A DNA stretch of 64,000 nt from Rhabdophis nuchalis (taxonomy: Eukaryota > Chordata > Lepidosauria > Squamata > Natricidae), in contig CM077644.1 of NCBI GenBank assembly GCA_039707465.1, forward strand, positions 80,370,375-80,434,374, given 5' to 3'. The notes below the pieces were generated by a model. It ran no database searches and was not told the origin of the DNA. It saw only the letters and a list, made by a program, of their open reading frames with translations. Each line of letters begins with the position of its first letter. The first letter of the stretch is position 1. The translations under genes and the position numbers were made by a program. Below are positions 11,105 through 20,821 of the stretch, one piece after another.

Positions 11105-12790
11105 TATTGAATCGAATCGAATCGAATATTTATTTATATAACCGCGTCCTCTCCCCTAGGGGACTCGGAGCGGTGTACAGGGAAGAATAAAACAGCATAA
11201 AATATATACATGAACAATAAATACAATAAAAATAGATTAAATTTGACTATCCCTGCACTAAAATTCCCATTTAAAATTAACAATCCCTAATCCCTGGGCA
11301 GAGACTAACCTAGGCCGGCCAAGCAGAAAAAGTGAGTTTTTAATTTCTGACGGAAGGAGCGGAGGTCCATAGTTGTTCTAATGTCAGGGGGAAGGTCGTT
11401 CCAGAGGGCTGGGCCTGCCACAGAGAAGGCCCTTCCCCTGGGCGTCGCCCGCTGACAAAGTCTAGTGGACGGCACCCGGAGCAGTCCCTCTCTGTGGGAG
11501 CGAATCGGCTGGGAGGATGTATGAGGCAGAATCCGATCCCGCAGATAGCTAGGTCCCGAGCCATGGAGCGCTTTAAAGATGAGAACTAACACCTTGAAGC
11601 GCACCCGAAAGACGACAGGTAGCCAGTGCAGCTCGCGCAAGAGCGGTGTTACATGGGTATACCTTGCGGTACCCATTATTGCTCGCGCGGCTGCATTCTG
11701 GACCAGCTGAAGTCTTTGGGTGCACCTCAAGGGGAGCCCCATGTAGAGAGAGTTACAATAGTCCAGTCGGGATGTCACGAGAGCATGGGTGACTGTGCGA
11801 AGGGCGTCCCGATCCAATAGGGGGCGCAACTGGTGAACCAGGCGAACCTGGTAAAACGCCCTCCTGGCCACGGCTGTCACTTGATCTTCCATGGACAGCC
11901 GGGCATCCAGGAGGACACCCAAGTTGCGCGCCCCATCCACTGGGGCAAGATGTTCGCCCCCAATGGCCAGCGATGGAGTCAACTGGTTGAATCGGGCAGC
12001 CGGAAACCACAGCCACTCGGTCTTGGTCGGGTTGAGCCTGAGTCCGTTTCTTCCCATCCAGATCCGTACGGCTTCCAGGCACTGGCACATCACCGCTACG
12101 GCATTGTTGGGGTGGTCTGGGGTAGATATATACAGCTGAGTATCATCAGCGTAAAGATGGTACTCTACCCCAAAACCATGGATGATCTCACCCAGTGGCT
12201 TCATATATGTGTTAAACAGGAGAGGCGAGAGGACCGACCCCTGATGCACCCCACATGTGAGGGGTCTCGGGGTCGACCTCTGCTCCCCTGTCAACACAAA
12301 TTGCGATCGGCCAGAGAGGTAGGAGGAGAACCACCGTAAAAAGGTGCCTCCCACCCCCAACCCCCCCAGCCGATGCAATAGGATACCATGGTCGATGGTA
12401 TCGAAAGCCGCCGAGAGGTCTAATAGGACCAGGATGGAGGAACAACCCCCATCTCTGGCCCTCCAGAGATCATCGACCAACGCGACCAATGCCATCTCGG
12501 TGCTATGCCCGGGCCGAAAGCCGGACTGGCGCGGGTCTAGATAATCAACTTCCTCCAGGTGACGGGGAAACTGTTGTGCCACCACACTCTCAACAACCTT
12601 CGCCAAGAAGGGAAGGTTGGAGACTGGACGATAGTTGGTTAAAAGAGCTGGATCCAAAGAGGGCTTCTTAAGGAGGGGCCTCACCATAGCCTCTTTTAGG
12701 GAAGCAGGCAAGGAACCCTCACTTAAGGATGCGTTGACAACCTCTTGGAGCCATAATGCTTGTTCTTGTATTGTATTACAAGTCAAAAAC
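11105..12790 (-). mobile_element. L2-type LINE, antisense, 5'-truncated
   Basis: The minus strand encodes the RT half of an L2-like LINE, followed by a 3' UTR with the family stem 'cgctccgagtcccctagggg' and a tail made of repeated ATTCG units (11108-11130). It diverges visibly from the copies at 20822 and 40699 and has a different tail, so it is probably a separate subfamily. The 5' cut lies near 12790, before any endonuclease. Confidence 0.82.
11305..12786 (-). CDS. L2-type reverse transcriptase, truncated but open
   Basis: This 493-codon frame has no internal stop. It shows the ordered RT blocks of jockey/CR1-superfamily LINEs: NYRPVSNLPFLAKVVE, RQSGFRPGHSTEMAL, LLDLSAAFDTIDH, CGVHQGSVLSPLLFN, YADDTQLYI with the catalytic aspartates, and RNLGVLLDARLSM. 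The thumb and C-terminal region ends ALWNDLPPDIRTTMDL. Compared with the other copies, the usual GVPQGS motif reads GVHQGS (Pro to His), a possible defect. The N-terminal endonuclease is absent because of 5' truncation, so this is not an autonomous gene. It has no host promoter and is probably not translated. Confidence 0.8.
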   Translation of the reverse strand: MTCNTIQEQALWLQEVVNASLSEGSLPASLKEAMVRPLLKKPSLDPALLTNYRPVSNLPFLAKVVESVVAQQFPRHLEEVDYLDPRQSGFRPGHSTEMALVALVDDLWRARDGGCSSILVLLDLSAAFDTIDHGILLHRLGGLGVGGTFLRWFSSYLSGRSQFVLTGEQRSTPRPLTCGVHQGSVLSPLLFNTYMKPLGEIIHGFGVEYHLYADDTQLYISTPDHPNNAVAVMCQCLEAVRIWMGRNGLRLNPTKTEWLWFPAARFNQLTPSLAIGGEHLAPVDGARNLGVLLDARLSMEDQVTAVARRAFYQVRLVHQLRPLLDRDALRTVTHALVTSRLDYCNSLYMGLPLRCTQRLQLVQNAAARAIMGTARYTHVTPLLRELHWLPVVFRVRFKVLVLIFKALHGSGPSYLRDRILPHTSSQPIRSHREGLLRVPSTRLCQRATPRGRAFSVAGPALWNDLPPDIRTTMDLRSFRQKLKTHFFCLAGLG

Positions 12791-13656
12791 TATGTAGTTT
12801 GGGTAAAGTGCAGTCTAAGCATAGACATAGCTATTTTTTTTTAAAAAATGCCACAGACATAGACATAGGGAAGCATATTTTTGTCATGCTTCACCTCAAT
12901 TTAGATTTCATTTATGCCTCAGGAATCACACTTAAATGACCTTTGACATCTTTTCAGATTCTGTTTTGAAAGACAAAATAGTAATTCCAGTACAGGCAGC
13001 TACTTTTCAAGAATTGCCTGTCGTGCATTTTGGTGCTTCAGCGTCTTCCACACTATTCTAAGTACACTCCTCTTTTAAACAAGTAGCGGGTATTTTATTA
13101 CACTTAAGACTTAATTTTTAAGAATGCCATCCTTTAATGCATAGAGACTGCTCTAGATATTATGCTTTTATTTAGAGTTCCTTCAACACCAGAGAGAGAA
13201 TGCAGCTCTGATCTCAGAGATAGTAATACTCCAGTATGTATCTCATGTTGCTTCATCGTCATTCACAGCCAGTAATTTCCAATATAAAGAAGTCCAACAT
13301 AGAAAAATGAGAACTTAGCTGCATGTTGGATGACAGCATGGGGTCACTTGCTCCTAATTTCCATTCCCTCAACCGATTCCCAAATTAGCATATATGCCAT
13401 TCTGGGTAATAATATTCTATCATAGATCAATTCTAGTCCCAGAGATTTAAGGGGAAGTATGTACAGTATGTGTGTGTGTGTGTGTAATTAAAAGAAATAT
13501 TAGCATGAGGGTAATGGGGTAAATAATTTTAATGTCCTAGGTTTTCTCTCTCTTGAAGTTTTAGAAAACTCAAATGTTTAGATGACAGAAAAATGCCAGA
13601 ACAAACAATATTCCTACACTTAATTTCAATCTTAGAGGAGACATGTACAATATTGT
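12791..13656. other. Intergenic DNA with a short (GT)n
   Basis: No repeat ends or coding signal. A short (TG)n run lies at about 13468-13486. Confidence 0.5.
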
Positions 13657-13664
13657 GTGGTAAT

Positions 13665-13950
13665 CAGTGGTGGGATTCATTATTTTTTACTACTGGTTCT
13701 ATGGGTGTGGCTTGGTGGGTATGGCTTGGGGTGTGTGGCAGGAGGAACGATACTGTAAAATCTCCATTCCCAAACTATTCCAGGGGAAGGTAACTGCAAA
13801 TTTCCCATTTCCTCCCAATCAGACTCTGGAGGCAGAGAATAGATAGGAGCAGGGCCAGTCAGAGGTGGTGTTTACTGGTTCTCTGAACTACTCAAAATTT
13901 CCGCTACCAATTCTCCAGAACTTGTCAGAACCTGCTGAATACCACCTCTG
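13665..13950 (+). mobile_element. hAT MITE (CAGTGGTGGGATTC family)
   Basis: It begins CAGTGGTGGGATTCA and ends with AATACCACCTCTG. The flanking 8-mers GTGGTAAT (13657-13664) and TTGGTAAT (13951-13958) match at 7 of 8 positions. Similar copies occur at 30033, 50805 and, reversed, 59786; the element at 58075 may be a distant relative. It has no coding capacity. Confidence 0.85.
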
Positions 13951-14104
13951 TTGGTAATGTCAAAATTATTTTAGAAATTCAGGGGTGACCCAAAGATGAC
14001 AGAGGACATCTGCAGTCTCTCGCTCTCTCATACCCCTCTCTCTCCCACACACATCTTTTGTGGTAGATTTCTGTGATGCTGTAAGTGCAATAGATGGTTG
14101 GATT

Positions 14105-14224
14105 TTTACTGGATTTTGATTTATTGGATGTATATGCCGCCCTTCTCCCAAAGGACTCAGGGTGGCATACAACATAAGAAACACATAGTACAAAAGTTAA
14201 AAAGAGATTAAATAAAGAATCCAA
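14105..14224 (-). mobile_element. L2-type LINE 3' end, left half (split by Helitron)
   Basis: The stretch 'gccgcccttctcccaaaggactcagggtggc' is the reverse complement of an L2 3' UTR. The rest of the same copy resumes at 25067, on the far side of the Helitron, so this LINE was the Helitron's landing site. Confidence 0.65.
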
Positions 14225-14663
14225 TCTATATAAATAAAAATGTAAAATAGTTTATACGAATCCACTAATCTCAAAAACTACTGGGCCGATTTACACCAAA
14301 CTTTCAGACAATGTAGACAAGGACTTCCGATAATAGAATAGCTAATCATTTTGTGCCTAGCATGCGTGTGTTGTGTACAAATTACACACACAAAAAGTAC
14401 CCACTGAAATGTGTGTTACCATACCTGTAGCCATGCCCATCAAGCTGCATTTCAACTGTCAGTGTTGGAAAAGGCCTCATACGGCGGCCTCTTGGGGCCA
14501 AAAAGGCACAGAGGATAGCAAACTCCCAGGTGGCCCATGGGGGGGGGGGAGAAATTCTGCTCAGGACTGTTCTCTGAGGTAAAAAAAAAAAGGAGGCAGG
14601 CAGCTGCTTTAAACTGTTTAATACGAACTGAACCAAACTGTAACAAAGAATCACCCATCTGAC

Positions 14664-15400
14664 AGCAAATACAGTTTAATAAAAGAGGGACTAGGGAAGA
14701 CATCATAGCAACCTTCCAATATCTCAGGGGTTGCCCCAAAGAAGAGGGAGTCAAGCTATTCACCAAGGCACCTGAGGGCAGAACAAGAAGCAATGGGTGG
14801 AAACTAATCAAGGAGAGAAGCAACCTAGAACTGAGGGGAAATTTCCTGGCAGTGAGAACTATTAACCAGTGGAACATCTTGCCAACAGAAGTTATGGATG
14901 CCCCAACACTGAAGAGAGAAGAGACTGGAAAACCATTTGTCTGAAACGGCATAGGGTCTCCTGCTTGAGCAGCGGGGTTGGACTAGATCAGTGTTTTTCA
15001 ACCTTTTTTGTGCAAAGGCACACTTTTTTCATGAAAAAAATCACAAGGCACACCACCACCATTAGAAAATGTTAAAACTTTTTAACTCTGTGCCTATATT
15101 GACTATATATAAAGTAATTCTCTTGAATAGGAATCAAATAAACACAAATAAATTATTTTATAATTACTTTATTATGAAATAATAAAGTATTTTATAATTG
15201 TTCATATTTCTGTTACTTACTCAGTGCAAAACCTGGGCCTGTTTGGCTGAACACAAAGCTGATATTCTGGCAGGAATTTTTCCCACGGCTCACCAGACAA
15301 TATCTCACGGCACACTAGTGTGCCACGGCACAGTGGTTGAAAAACGCTGGACTAGATGACCTCCAAGGTCCCTTCCAACTCTGCTATTGTATTATTGTAT
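14664..15400 (+). mobile_element. CR1 3' fragment no. 1 inside the Helitron
   Basis: It runs from 'agtttaataaaagagggactag' to the CR1 3' end 'ggtcccttccaactctgctattgtatt'. A 361-bp hAT element is inserted at 14989-15349. The 5' breakpoint is the same as in fragment no. 2 (15446). Confidence 0.85.
14989..15349. mobile_element. hAT MITE inside CR1 fragment no. 1
   Basis: The termini are CAGTGTTTTTCAACC and GGTTGAAAAACGCTG. The 8-bp duplication GACTAGAT at 14981-14988 and 15350-15357 is perfect and falls within the CR1 motif 'ggttggactagatgacc'. It has no coding frame. Confidence 0.93.
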
Positions 15401-15445
15401 TACAGTAGGTAGGTAGATAGGGGAATAGAGAGACAGGGAGAAATA

Positions 15446-16127
15446 CAGTTTAATAAAAGAGGGACTAGGGGAGACAGGATAGCAGCCTTCCAATATCTCA
15501 GGGGTTGCCACAAAGAAGAGGGAGTCAAGCTATTCTCCAAAGCACCTGAGGGCAGAACAAGAAGCAATGGGTGGAAACTAATCAAGAAGAGAAGCAACTT
15601 AGAACTGAGGAGAAATTTCCTGACAGTTAGAACAATTAATCAGTGGAACAACTTGCCTCCAGAAGTTGTGAATGCCCCAACACTGGAAGTCTTCAAGAAG
15701 ATGTTGGATAGCCATTAGTCTGAAATGGTATAGGGCAGTGATGGCTAACCTTTTTTGGCTCACGTGCCAATAGCAGGGGGAGTGCAGGGGCGATGTGCAC
15801 AGGTGTGCCACATCCATAATGCTATGTGCATGACCCCCTGCATTTGGCATGCTTTTTACGTCATCCCCAGGCTCCAGAGGGTTTATAGGTGCCTGGGGAG
15901 GGTGAAAACAGCCTTCCCCCACCTCCAGAAGGCAAAAAATGGCCTCAAAAGAAGGCCTAAATCAGCTGGCCAGGGCACACATACAAACTGAAGCTGACAG
16001 GGCAATGCCTCGAGTGGCCTAAGAAATGGTTCCGTGTGCCACCTGTGGCACCCGTGCCATAGGTTCGCCGTCATGGGTATAAGGCTTCCTGCCTAGCAGG
16101 GAGTTGGACTAGATGACCCCCAAGGGA
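15446..16127 (+). mobile_element. CR1 3' fragment no. 2 inside the Helitron
   Basis: It starts at the same CR1 position as fragment no. 1 and is preceded by the same bases (AAATAC). It runs to 'ttggactagatgacccccaagg', where it passes straight into GATA repeats without the CR1 3' end. A hAT element interrupts it at 15736-16076. Confidence 0.8.
15736..16076. mobile_element. hAT element (CAGTGATGGC family) inside CR1 fragment no. 2
   Basis: It begins CAGTGATGGCTAACC and ends 'aggttcgccgtcatgg'. The flanking 8-mers GTATAGGG (15728-15735) and GTATAAGG (16077-16084) match at 7 of 8 positions, and the CR1 sequence continues on both sides. A related copy is at 42609-43260. Confidence 0.88.
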
Positions 16128-16188
16128 TAGATAGAGAGGCAGAAATAAGGTAGGTAGGTAGGTAGGTAGGTAGGTAGGTAGGTAGGTG

Positions 16189-16232
<44 letters not shown>

Positions 16233-16234
16233 CA

Positions 16235-16302
<68 letters not shown>

Positions 16303-17085
16303 GACGGTAGGTAGGTAGGTAGGTAGGTAGGTAGGTAGGTAGGTAGGTAGAGGGAGAAAGGAAGAAATATAGTAGGTAGGTAGGTAGGTAGGTACATAGG
16401 TAGGGGGATGGATAGATAGATAGGGAGAAATACAGTAGGTAGGTAGGTAGAGGGATAGACAGAGAGGGAGAAATACAGTAGGTAGGCAGGTAGGTGGATA
16501 GGGGGATAGATAGAGAGGGAGAAATACAGTAGGTAGGTAGGTAGGTAGGTGGAGGGAGAAAACAAGAAATACAATAGGTAGATAAGTAGAGGGATAGACA
16601 GAGAGGGAGAAATACTGTAGGTAGGTAGGTAGGTGTATAGATAGCGAGAAATACGGTAGGTAGGTAGGTAGAGGGATAGAGGGGGGAAATACAGTAGGTA
16701 GGTAGATAGAGGGGAAAAAGAAAGAAATACAGTAGGTAGGTAAATAGAGGGATAGACAGAGAGGGAGAAATACTGTAGGTAGGTAGGTAGAGGGATAGAG
16801 GGGGGGAAATACAGTAGGTAGGTAGGTAGATAGAGGGAAAAAGAAAGAAATACAGTAGGTAGGTAGGTAGAGGGATAGACAGAGAGGGAGAAATACAGTA
16901 GGTAGGCAGGTAGGTAGATAGGGGGATAGATAGAGAGGGAGAAATATAGTAGGTAGGTAGGTAGGTAGGTAGGTAGGTAGGTAGGTAAGTAGGTAGGTAG
17001 GTAGGTAGGTAGAGGGATAGAGAGGGGGAAATACAATAGGTAGGTAGGTAGGTAGGTAGGTAGGTAGGTAGGTAGGTAGAGGGAG
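16128..17085. repeat. GTAG/GATA/GAAA compound minisatellite (Helitron interior, left)
   Basis: Runs of (GGTA)n alternate with (GATA)n, (GAAA)n and a recurring unit of the form 'gggagaaatacagtaggtaggtagagggatag'. The same unit fills the interior of the second Helitron (55910-56350) and reappears right of the DIRS at 24814-24955. The 350-codon frame read on the minus strand is translated repeat, not a gene. Confidence 0.92.
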
Positions 17086-17234
17086 AATGAGCGTTGGTCC
17101 TTACCTGATACGCCTATTTTCATGTAGGGAAGTCAGCATCTATGCTGGGCAAGACTACTGTGCTCTCATTGGAGGCTGAGTCTGGGCAAAGTCTTTAGTC
17201 CCGCCTATGCTGGTCGCACATGCCCAGTTTCAAC
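17086..17234. repeat. DIRS left inverted terminal repeat
   Basis: Bases 17127-17234 are the exact reverse complement of 24695-24802. The outer 40 bases (17086-17126) are unique to this end but are complemented in the internal region at 17444-17485, as the DIRS replication model expects for non-identical extremities. Confidence 0.88.
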
Positions 17235-17432
17235 GAAGACAATCCCAGACTCGCGGCGTCTTGACCACGAAGGTTGGTGTTGCAGCTCATCCGGATCCGA
17301 AACAATGAGAGCCCTTAGTGCAAGAAACACTGAGAAGCCCAGTAAGATAACAACCAACACATAACCATAACCATAGCACCGGAACACAGGTACCTCAACT
17401 CAATGATGGATAACTACCCCAGGGCGGGGCAA

Positions 17433-17520
17433 GATGCTGACTTCCCTACATGAAAATAGGCATATCAGGTAAGGACCAACACTCATTTTCCATGTTAGGG
17501 AAGTCAGCATCTATGCTGGG
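17433..17520. repeat. DIRS internal complementary region
   Basis: The left half (17433-17485) is complementary to the left extremity of the element, including 'tacatgaaaatagg' and 'ggtaaggaccaacactcat'. The right half (17486-17520) is complementary to the right extremity ('ccatgttagggaagtcagc'). The two meet at about 17485, which is equivalent to a joined-ends circle junction. In known DIRS elements this region templates completion of the termini before circle formation. Confidence 0.85.
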
Positions 17521-17556
17521 ACATACCAAAGCGGCAGTGTCCCTGGGCGGGAATCT

Positions 17557-18606
17557 TTACTGGTCAGGCCTCTCAGCGCGAACTAGTGACTGGAGGACTC
17601 TCCTGCCAAAAGCTGCATCCGCAGAAGCGAACGAGTCCAATTTATAATGAGTGATGAAGGGCGAAGGGGAGGCCCACGTGGCCGCCTTGCAGATCTCCAG
17701 AAGGGAAGCCTGGGCCACCTAGGCCGCTGAGGTGGCCGCGCTCCTCGTGGAATGAGCAGTTAAGCGTCCCGGAACAGACAAGGAGCGTGCCTGGTAGGCC
17801 ATGGAGATGCAGGCCCTGAGCCAGTGGCCAATCGTCGCAGACGAAACCTTCCTGCCCTGCGAGGCTGGTTGGAAGGAAACGAATAAGGCTTCGGAGGCCC
17901 GGAAGGGCCTGGTGCGTTTCAGATAAATCCTGAGACCCCTACGTACATCTAACTTGTGCCATTTGCGTTCCAGAGGGTGCTCAGGGTCAGGACAAAAATT
18001 GGGGAGGACCAATTCTTGGGAACGGTGAAAGCAGGAACAGACTTTAGGGATAAAGGAGGGGTCTAACCTTAACACCACTCTGTCCTGATGAAAAACGCAG
18101 AGGTCCTCCCTGACCGATAGGGCCTGAAGCTCGGAAATCCTGCGAGCCGACGTAATGGCCACAAGGAAGGCCACCTTGAAAGTCAAGAAATGCAAGGAAA
18201 CTTCCCTCAAAGGTTCAAACGGAGGTCCCGTGAGGGAGTCCAGAACTAGGGGAAGATCCCAGGAGGGATACCGGTGCCCCGCAGGAGGGGTCAAGTTCGA
18301 GGCACCCTTGAAGAACTGCCGCACCGTGAGCATCTGGGACAATGACAGGGATCCACCACACGTGAGGACAGACGAGATGGCCGCCAGCTGTCGCCTGATG
18401 GTGTTTAGGGCCAGCCCCTTATGCAGGCCCGCCTGTAGGAAGTCCAGGACCTGTGGGATGGTAGATTGAAGGGGTTGAATGGACTTACCCGAACACCATT
18501 GACAGAAGGCTCGCCAGGTGGAGTCATATATACGGTTGGTCGGCGGGAGGCCTGGATTGTGTGGATGACCTCGGAGGAGTAGTTGTGACGCCTCAAGATG
18601 CCCCGC
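17557..18606 (-). pseudogene. DIRS tyrosine recombinase with premature stop
   Basis: The frame is open from 18606 and overlaps the end of RT-RH (18405-18606) in another frame, the usual DIRS layout. An N-terminal core-binding part (STWRAFCQWCSGKSIQP, then STIPQVLDFLQAGLHKGLA) precedes the catalytic domain, with the first arginine in ITSARRISELQAL and the H-x-x-R motif in LTAHSTRSAA. A TAG codon read from 17721-17719 follows at once. The same frame then stays open to TAA at 17559-17557 and contains ITHYKLD, which fits the expected position of the catalytic tyrosine. The product would therefore lose the nucleophile. In a working element this enzyme integrates the circular cDNA. The TAG looks like a single-base change of a Trp codon, though I cannot prove that. 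Confidence 0.83.
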
Positions 18607-20786
18607 TCAATCGCCATGCGGTTCAGCTGGAACCACCGCGGGTCCGGATGCTCCAGGGACCCCTGCCGCAGAGATACCCAGTCGCTGGGGATCCTCCACG
18701 GTCGCTCCACCGAGAGATTCCTCAGGCCCGCAAACCAAGGCCTGCGGGGCCAATGAGGGGCCAGAAGGATCACCTCCGCTCCCTCCGACACGACCTTCTG
18801 TAGGACTCGGGGCAGAAGGGGTAAGGGAGGAAAGGCATAAAGGAGGCCGAGGGGCCAGCTGCACCGCAGAGCGTCCACCCCCTCCGACCCCCGCGCAGGG
18901 AAGCGAGAAAAGAACCTCGGGAGTTGGGTGTTGGAGGGGGAAGCAAAGAGGTCGATAATCGGCTCCCCAAAGAGAGCCACTATGTCCTGGAAGAGGCTGG
19001 GGCATAGCAGCCACTCCGCGTTGTCCAGCACCTCCCGGCTGAGCCAGTCGGCCTGCACATTGGAAACCCCCGAAATGTGCTCTGCAGTCAATGTGGAGAG
19101 ATGACGCTCGGCCCAGAGGCCCAACTGTCTGGCCTCGACCATGAGAGAATGCGACCTGGTGCCCCCCTGCCGATTGACATGGGCCTTGGCTGACATGTTG
19201 TCCGTAAGCACCAGGACGTGTCTCCCCCTCAGCAAGTGGAGGAAGTGACGGAGGGCCAGGTGGATCGCCTGGAGCTTCAGCCAATTTATGCTGTGAGCGA
19301 GGTCGGCGGGCTCCCATTGGCCTTGCGCCCACAGACCCTGGCAGTGGGCTCCCCAACCGAAGAGACTGGCATCTGAGGTGACTCTCACCAACTCCTGTTC
19401 CTGGAAGAGGCGGCCCTTGGTCACCGCTTGGGACAGCCACCACCGAAAGGAACGGGACACCTCTCTGGGAAGGCTCACCCTGGCCAGGGAGCAACTGAGG
19501 AGGCGCCTCTGAAAAGGCAAAAGAAACCATTGGAGATCCCTGGTATGAAGCCTGGCCCAAGGCACTATCCCTATGCAGGAAACCATAGTCCCCAGCAATT
19601 GGGAGAGGGACGCCAAGGAAGGCCTGGCCTCCCCCCCCGACCTGTCGGAGAAGGGCCCGGAGAGATTCCAAACGTTCCTGAGACAGGAACACCCTGCCTC
19701 CCACCGTGTCAATCAGGGCCCCCAGGTGAACCAGCCTAGTAGTAGGACGGAAGTGGCTCGTGGGGACATTAATAGAAAAGCCATGGAGTTGCAGGGCGTG
19801 AATGGTGGAGGCCAGGTCCTCGCGAGCCCCCTCTGGAGAGGAGGATTGAAGGAGGATATCATCCAGATACGCATTTAAACGGATCGGGACCTCCCTTAGG
19901 CTAGCCAACAGGGCCGCCAGAACCTTGGTGAAGACCCTGGGAGCTGAAGATAACCTGAAAGGGAGTGCCCTGTATTGATAGTGTTCGCCCAAGTAACAAA
20001 ACCGCAGGAACTGCCTGTGCTGGGGGGCGATTGGTATGTGGAGGTAAGCTTCCGTGAGGTCGATGGAGGTGAGAAAATCCCCCCGACGGATACCCCACAG
20101 AATAGACTGCAATGAGTGCATCTTAAAGCGCTTATAACGTATAAACTTGTTTAATTTTTTGAGATCTAAAATTGTCCTCCAACCTCCAGAAGACTTGGGA
20201 ACCACAAAAATGAGAGAATAAAACCCCTTGCCCTGTTGGTCAATGGGGACCCTCTCGATGGCCCTAATTTCCAGCAAATGCTGAACCGCCTCCTGCATGA
20301 GACGGCGCCTCCCCTGGTTGGAGGAGACTGGACAAACCCGAAAACAGGATGGGGGAGGGGAGAAAAAATCCAACAATAAACCGCTACGAACCGTGGACCT
20401 AACAAAACATCGGAGGTGGTGCTATCCCACACATCCGCAAAATAGGCCAACCTACCCCCAATGGGGAAACGATCAACTGGGGAATTAACTACGGTGGTAG
20501 GAACGTTGTCCCCCGCCACGAAAGGGGCGCTTGGACTGCCTGCCCTTCTGGAACCGGTCAGATTGACCCCTGTTTCTGGGGAAGTAACCACCCTGGGAAC
20601 GAAACCCCTGGGAGCTATAATCCGCCCCCCGAAAGGACGACCCATAGTCGAGGGCGTGAAAGGACGAATTGGCCTCCTGACCTCGAAATGGCCACCTGGG
20701 GTAGGGCGCCGCCCGGTGGAACCCTTTCTTGGGAGCAGTGGGCAAAACCTTGCGTTTATCCTTGTTTTCCACAAGGAAGGGATCAA
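18405..20786 (-). pseudogene. DIRS reverse transcriptase-RNase H, two frameshifts
   Basis: The N-terminal part (GGRLAYFADVWDSTTSD) lies in the 20786-20166 frame. The frame then shifts near 20394, and the RT core follows in the 20376-18607 frame: KSSGGWRTILDLKKLNKFI, SIDLTEAYLHIPI, and the catalytic YLDD at about 19859-19870. A second shift occurs at a run of eight C (19631-19638). Beyond it the RNase H domain runs in the frame ending at 18405, with TSDASLFGWGAHC, LQAIHLAL, LTDNMSAKAHVNRQGG and QADWLSR supplying the acidic residues. The segment between RNase H and the recombinase is conserved-looking but unassigned. Both enzymes are needed for cDNA synthesis in gag particles. As assembled, the protein cannot be made in one piece without frameshifting. 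Confidence 0.85.
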
Positions 20787-20821
20787 GGGCTCGGGAAGCC
20801 TCTTTACAGGGTCGAGCAGAG

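Noticed and set aside
16128..17085. CRISPR-like array
   Set aside because: Repeats are short, continuous and vary in length without unique spacers, in a vertebrate genome.
16071..17123. 350-codon Tyr/Leu/Pro/Thr-rich frame on the minus strand
   Set aside because: It is the GTAG/GATA/GAAA minisatellite read in one frame; similar frames arise from the second Helitron at 55617-56500.
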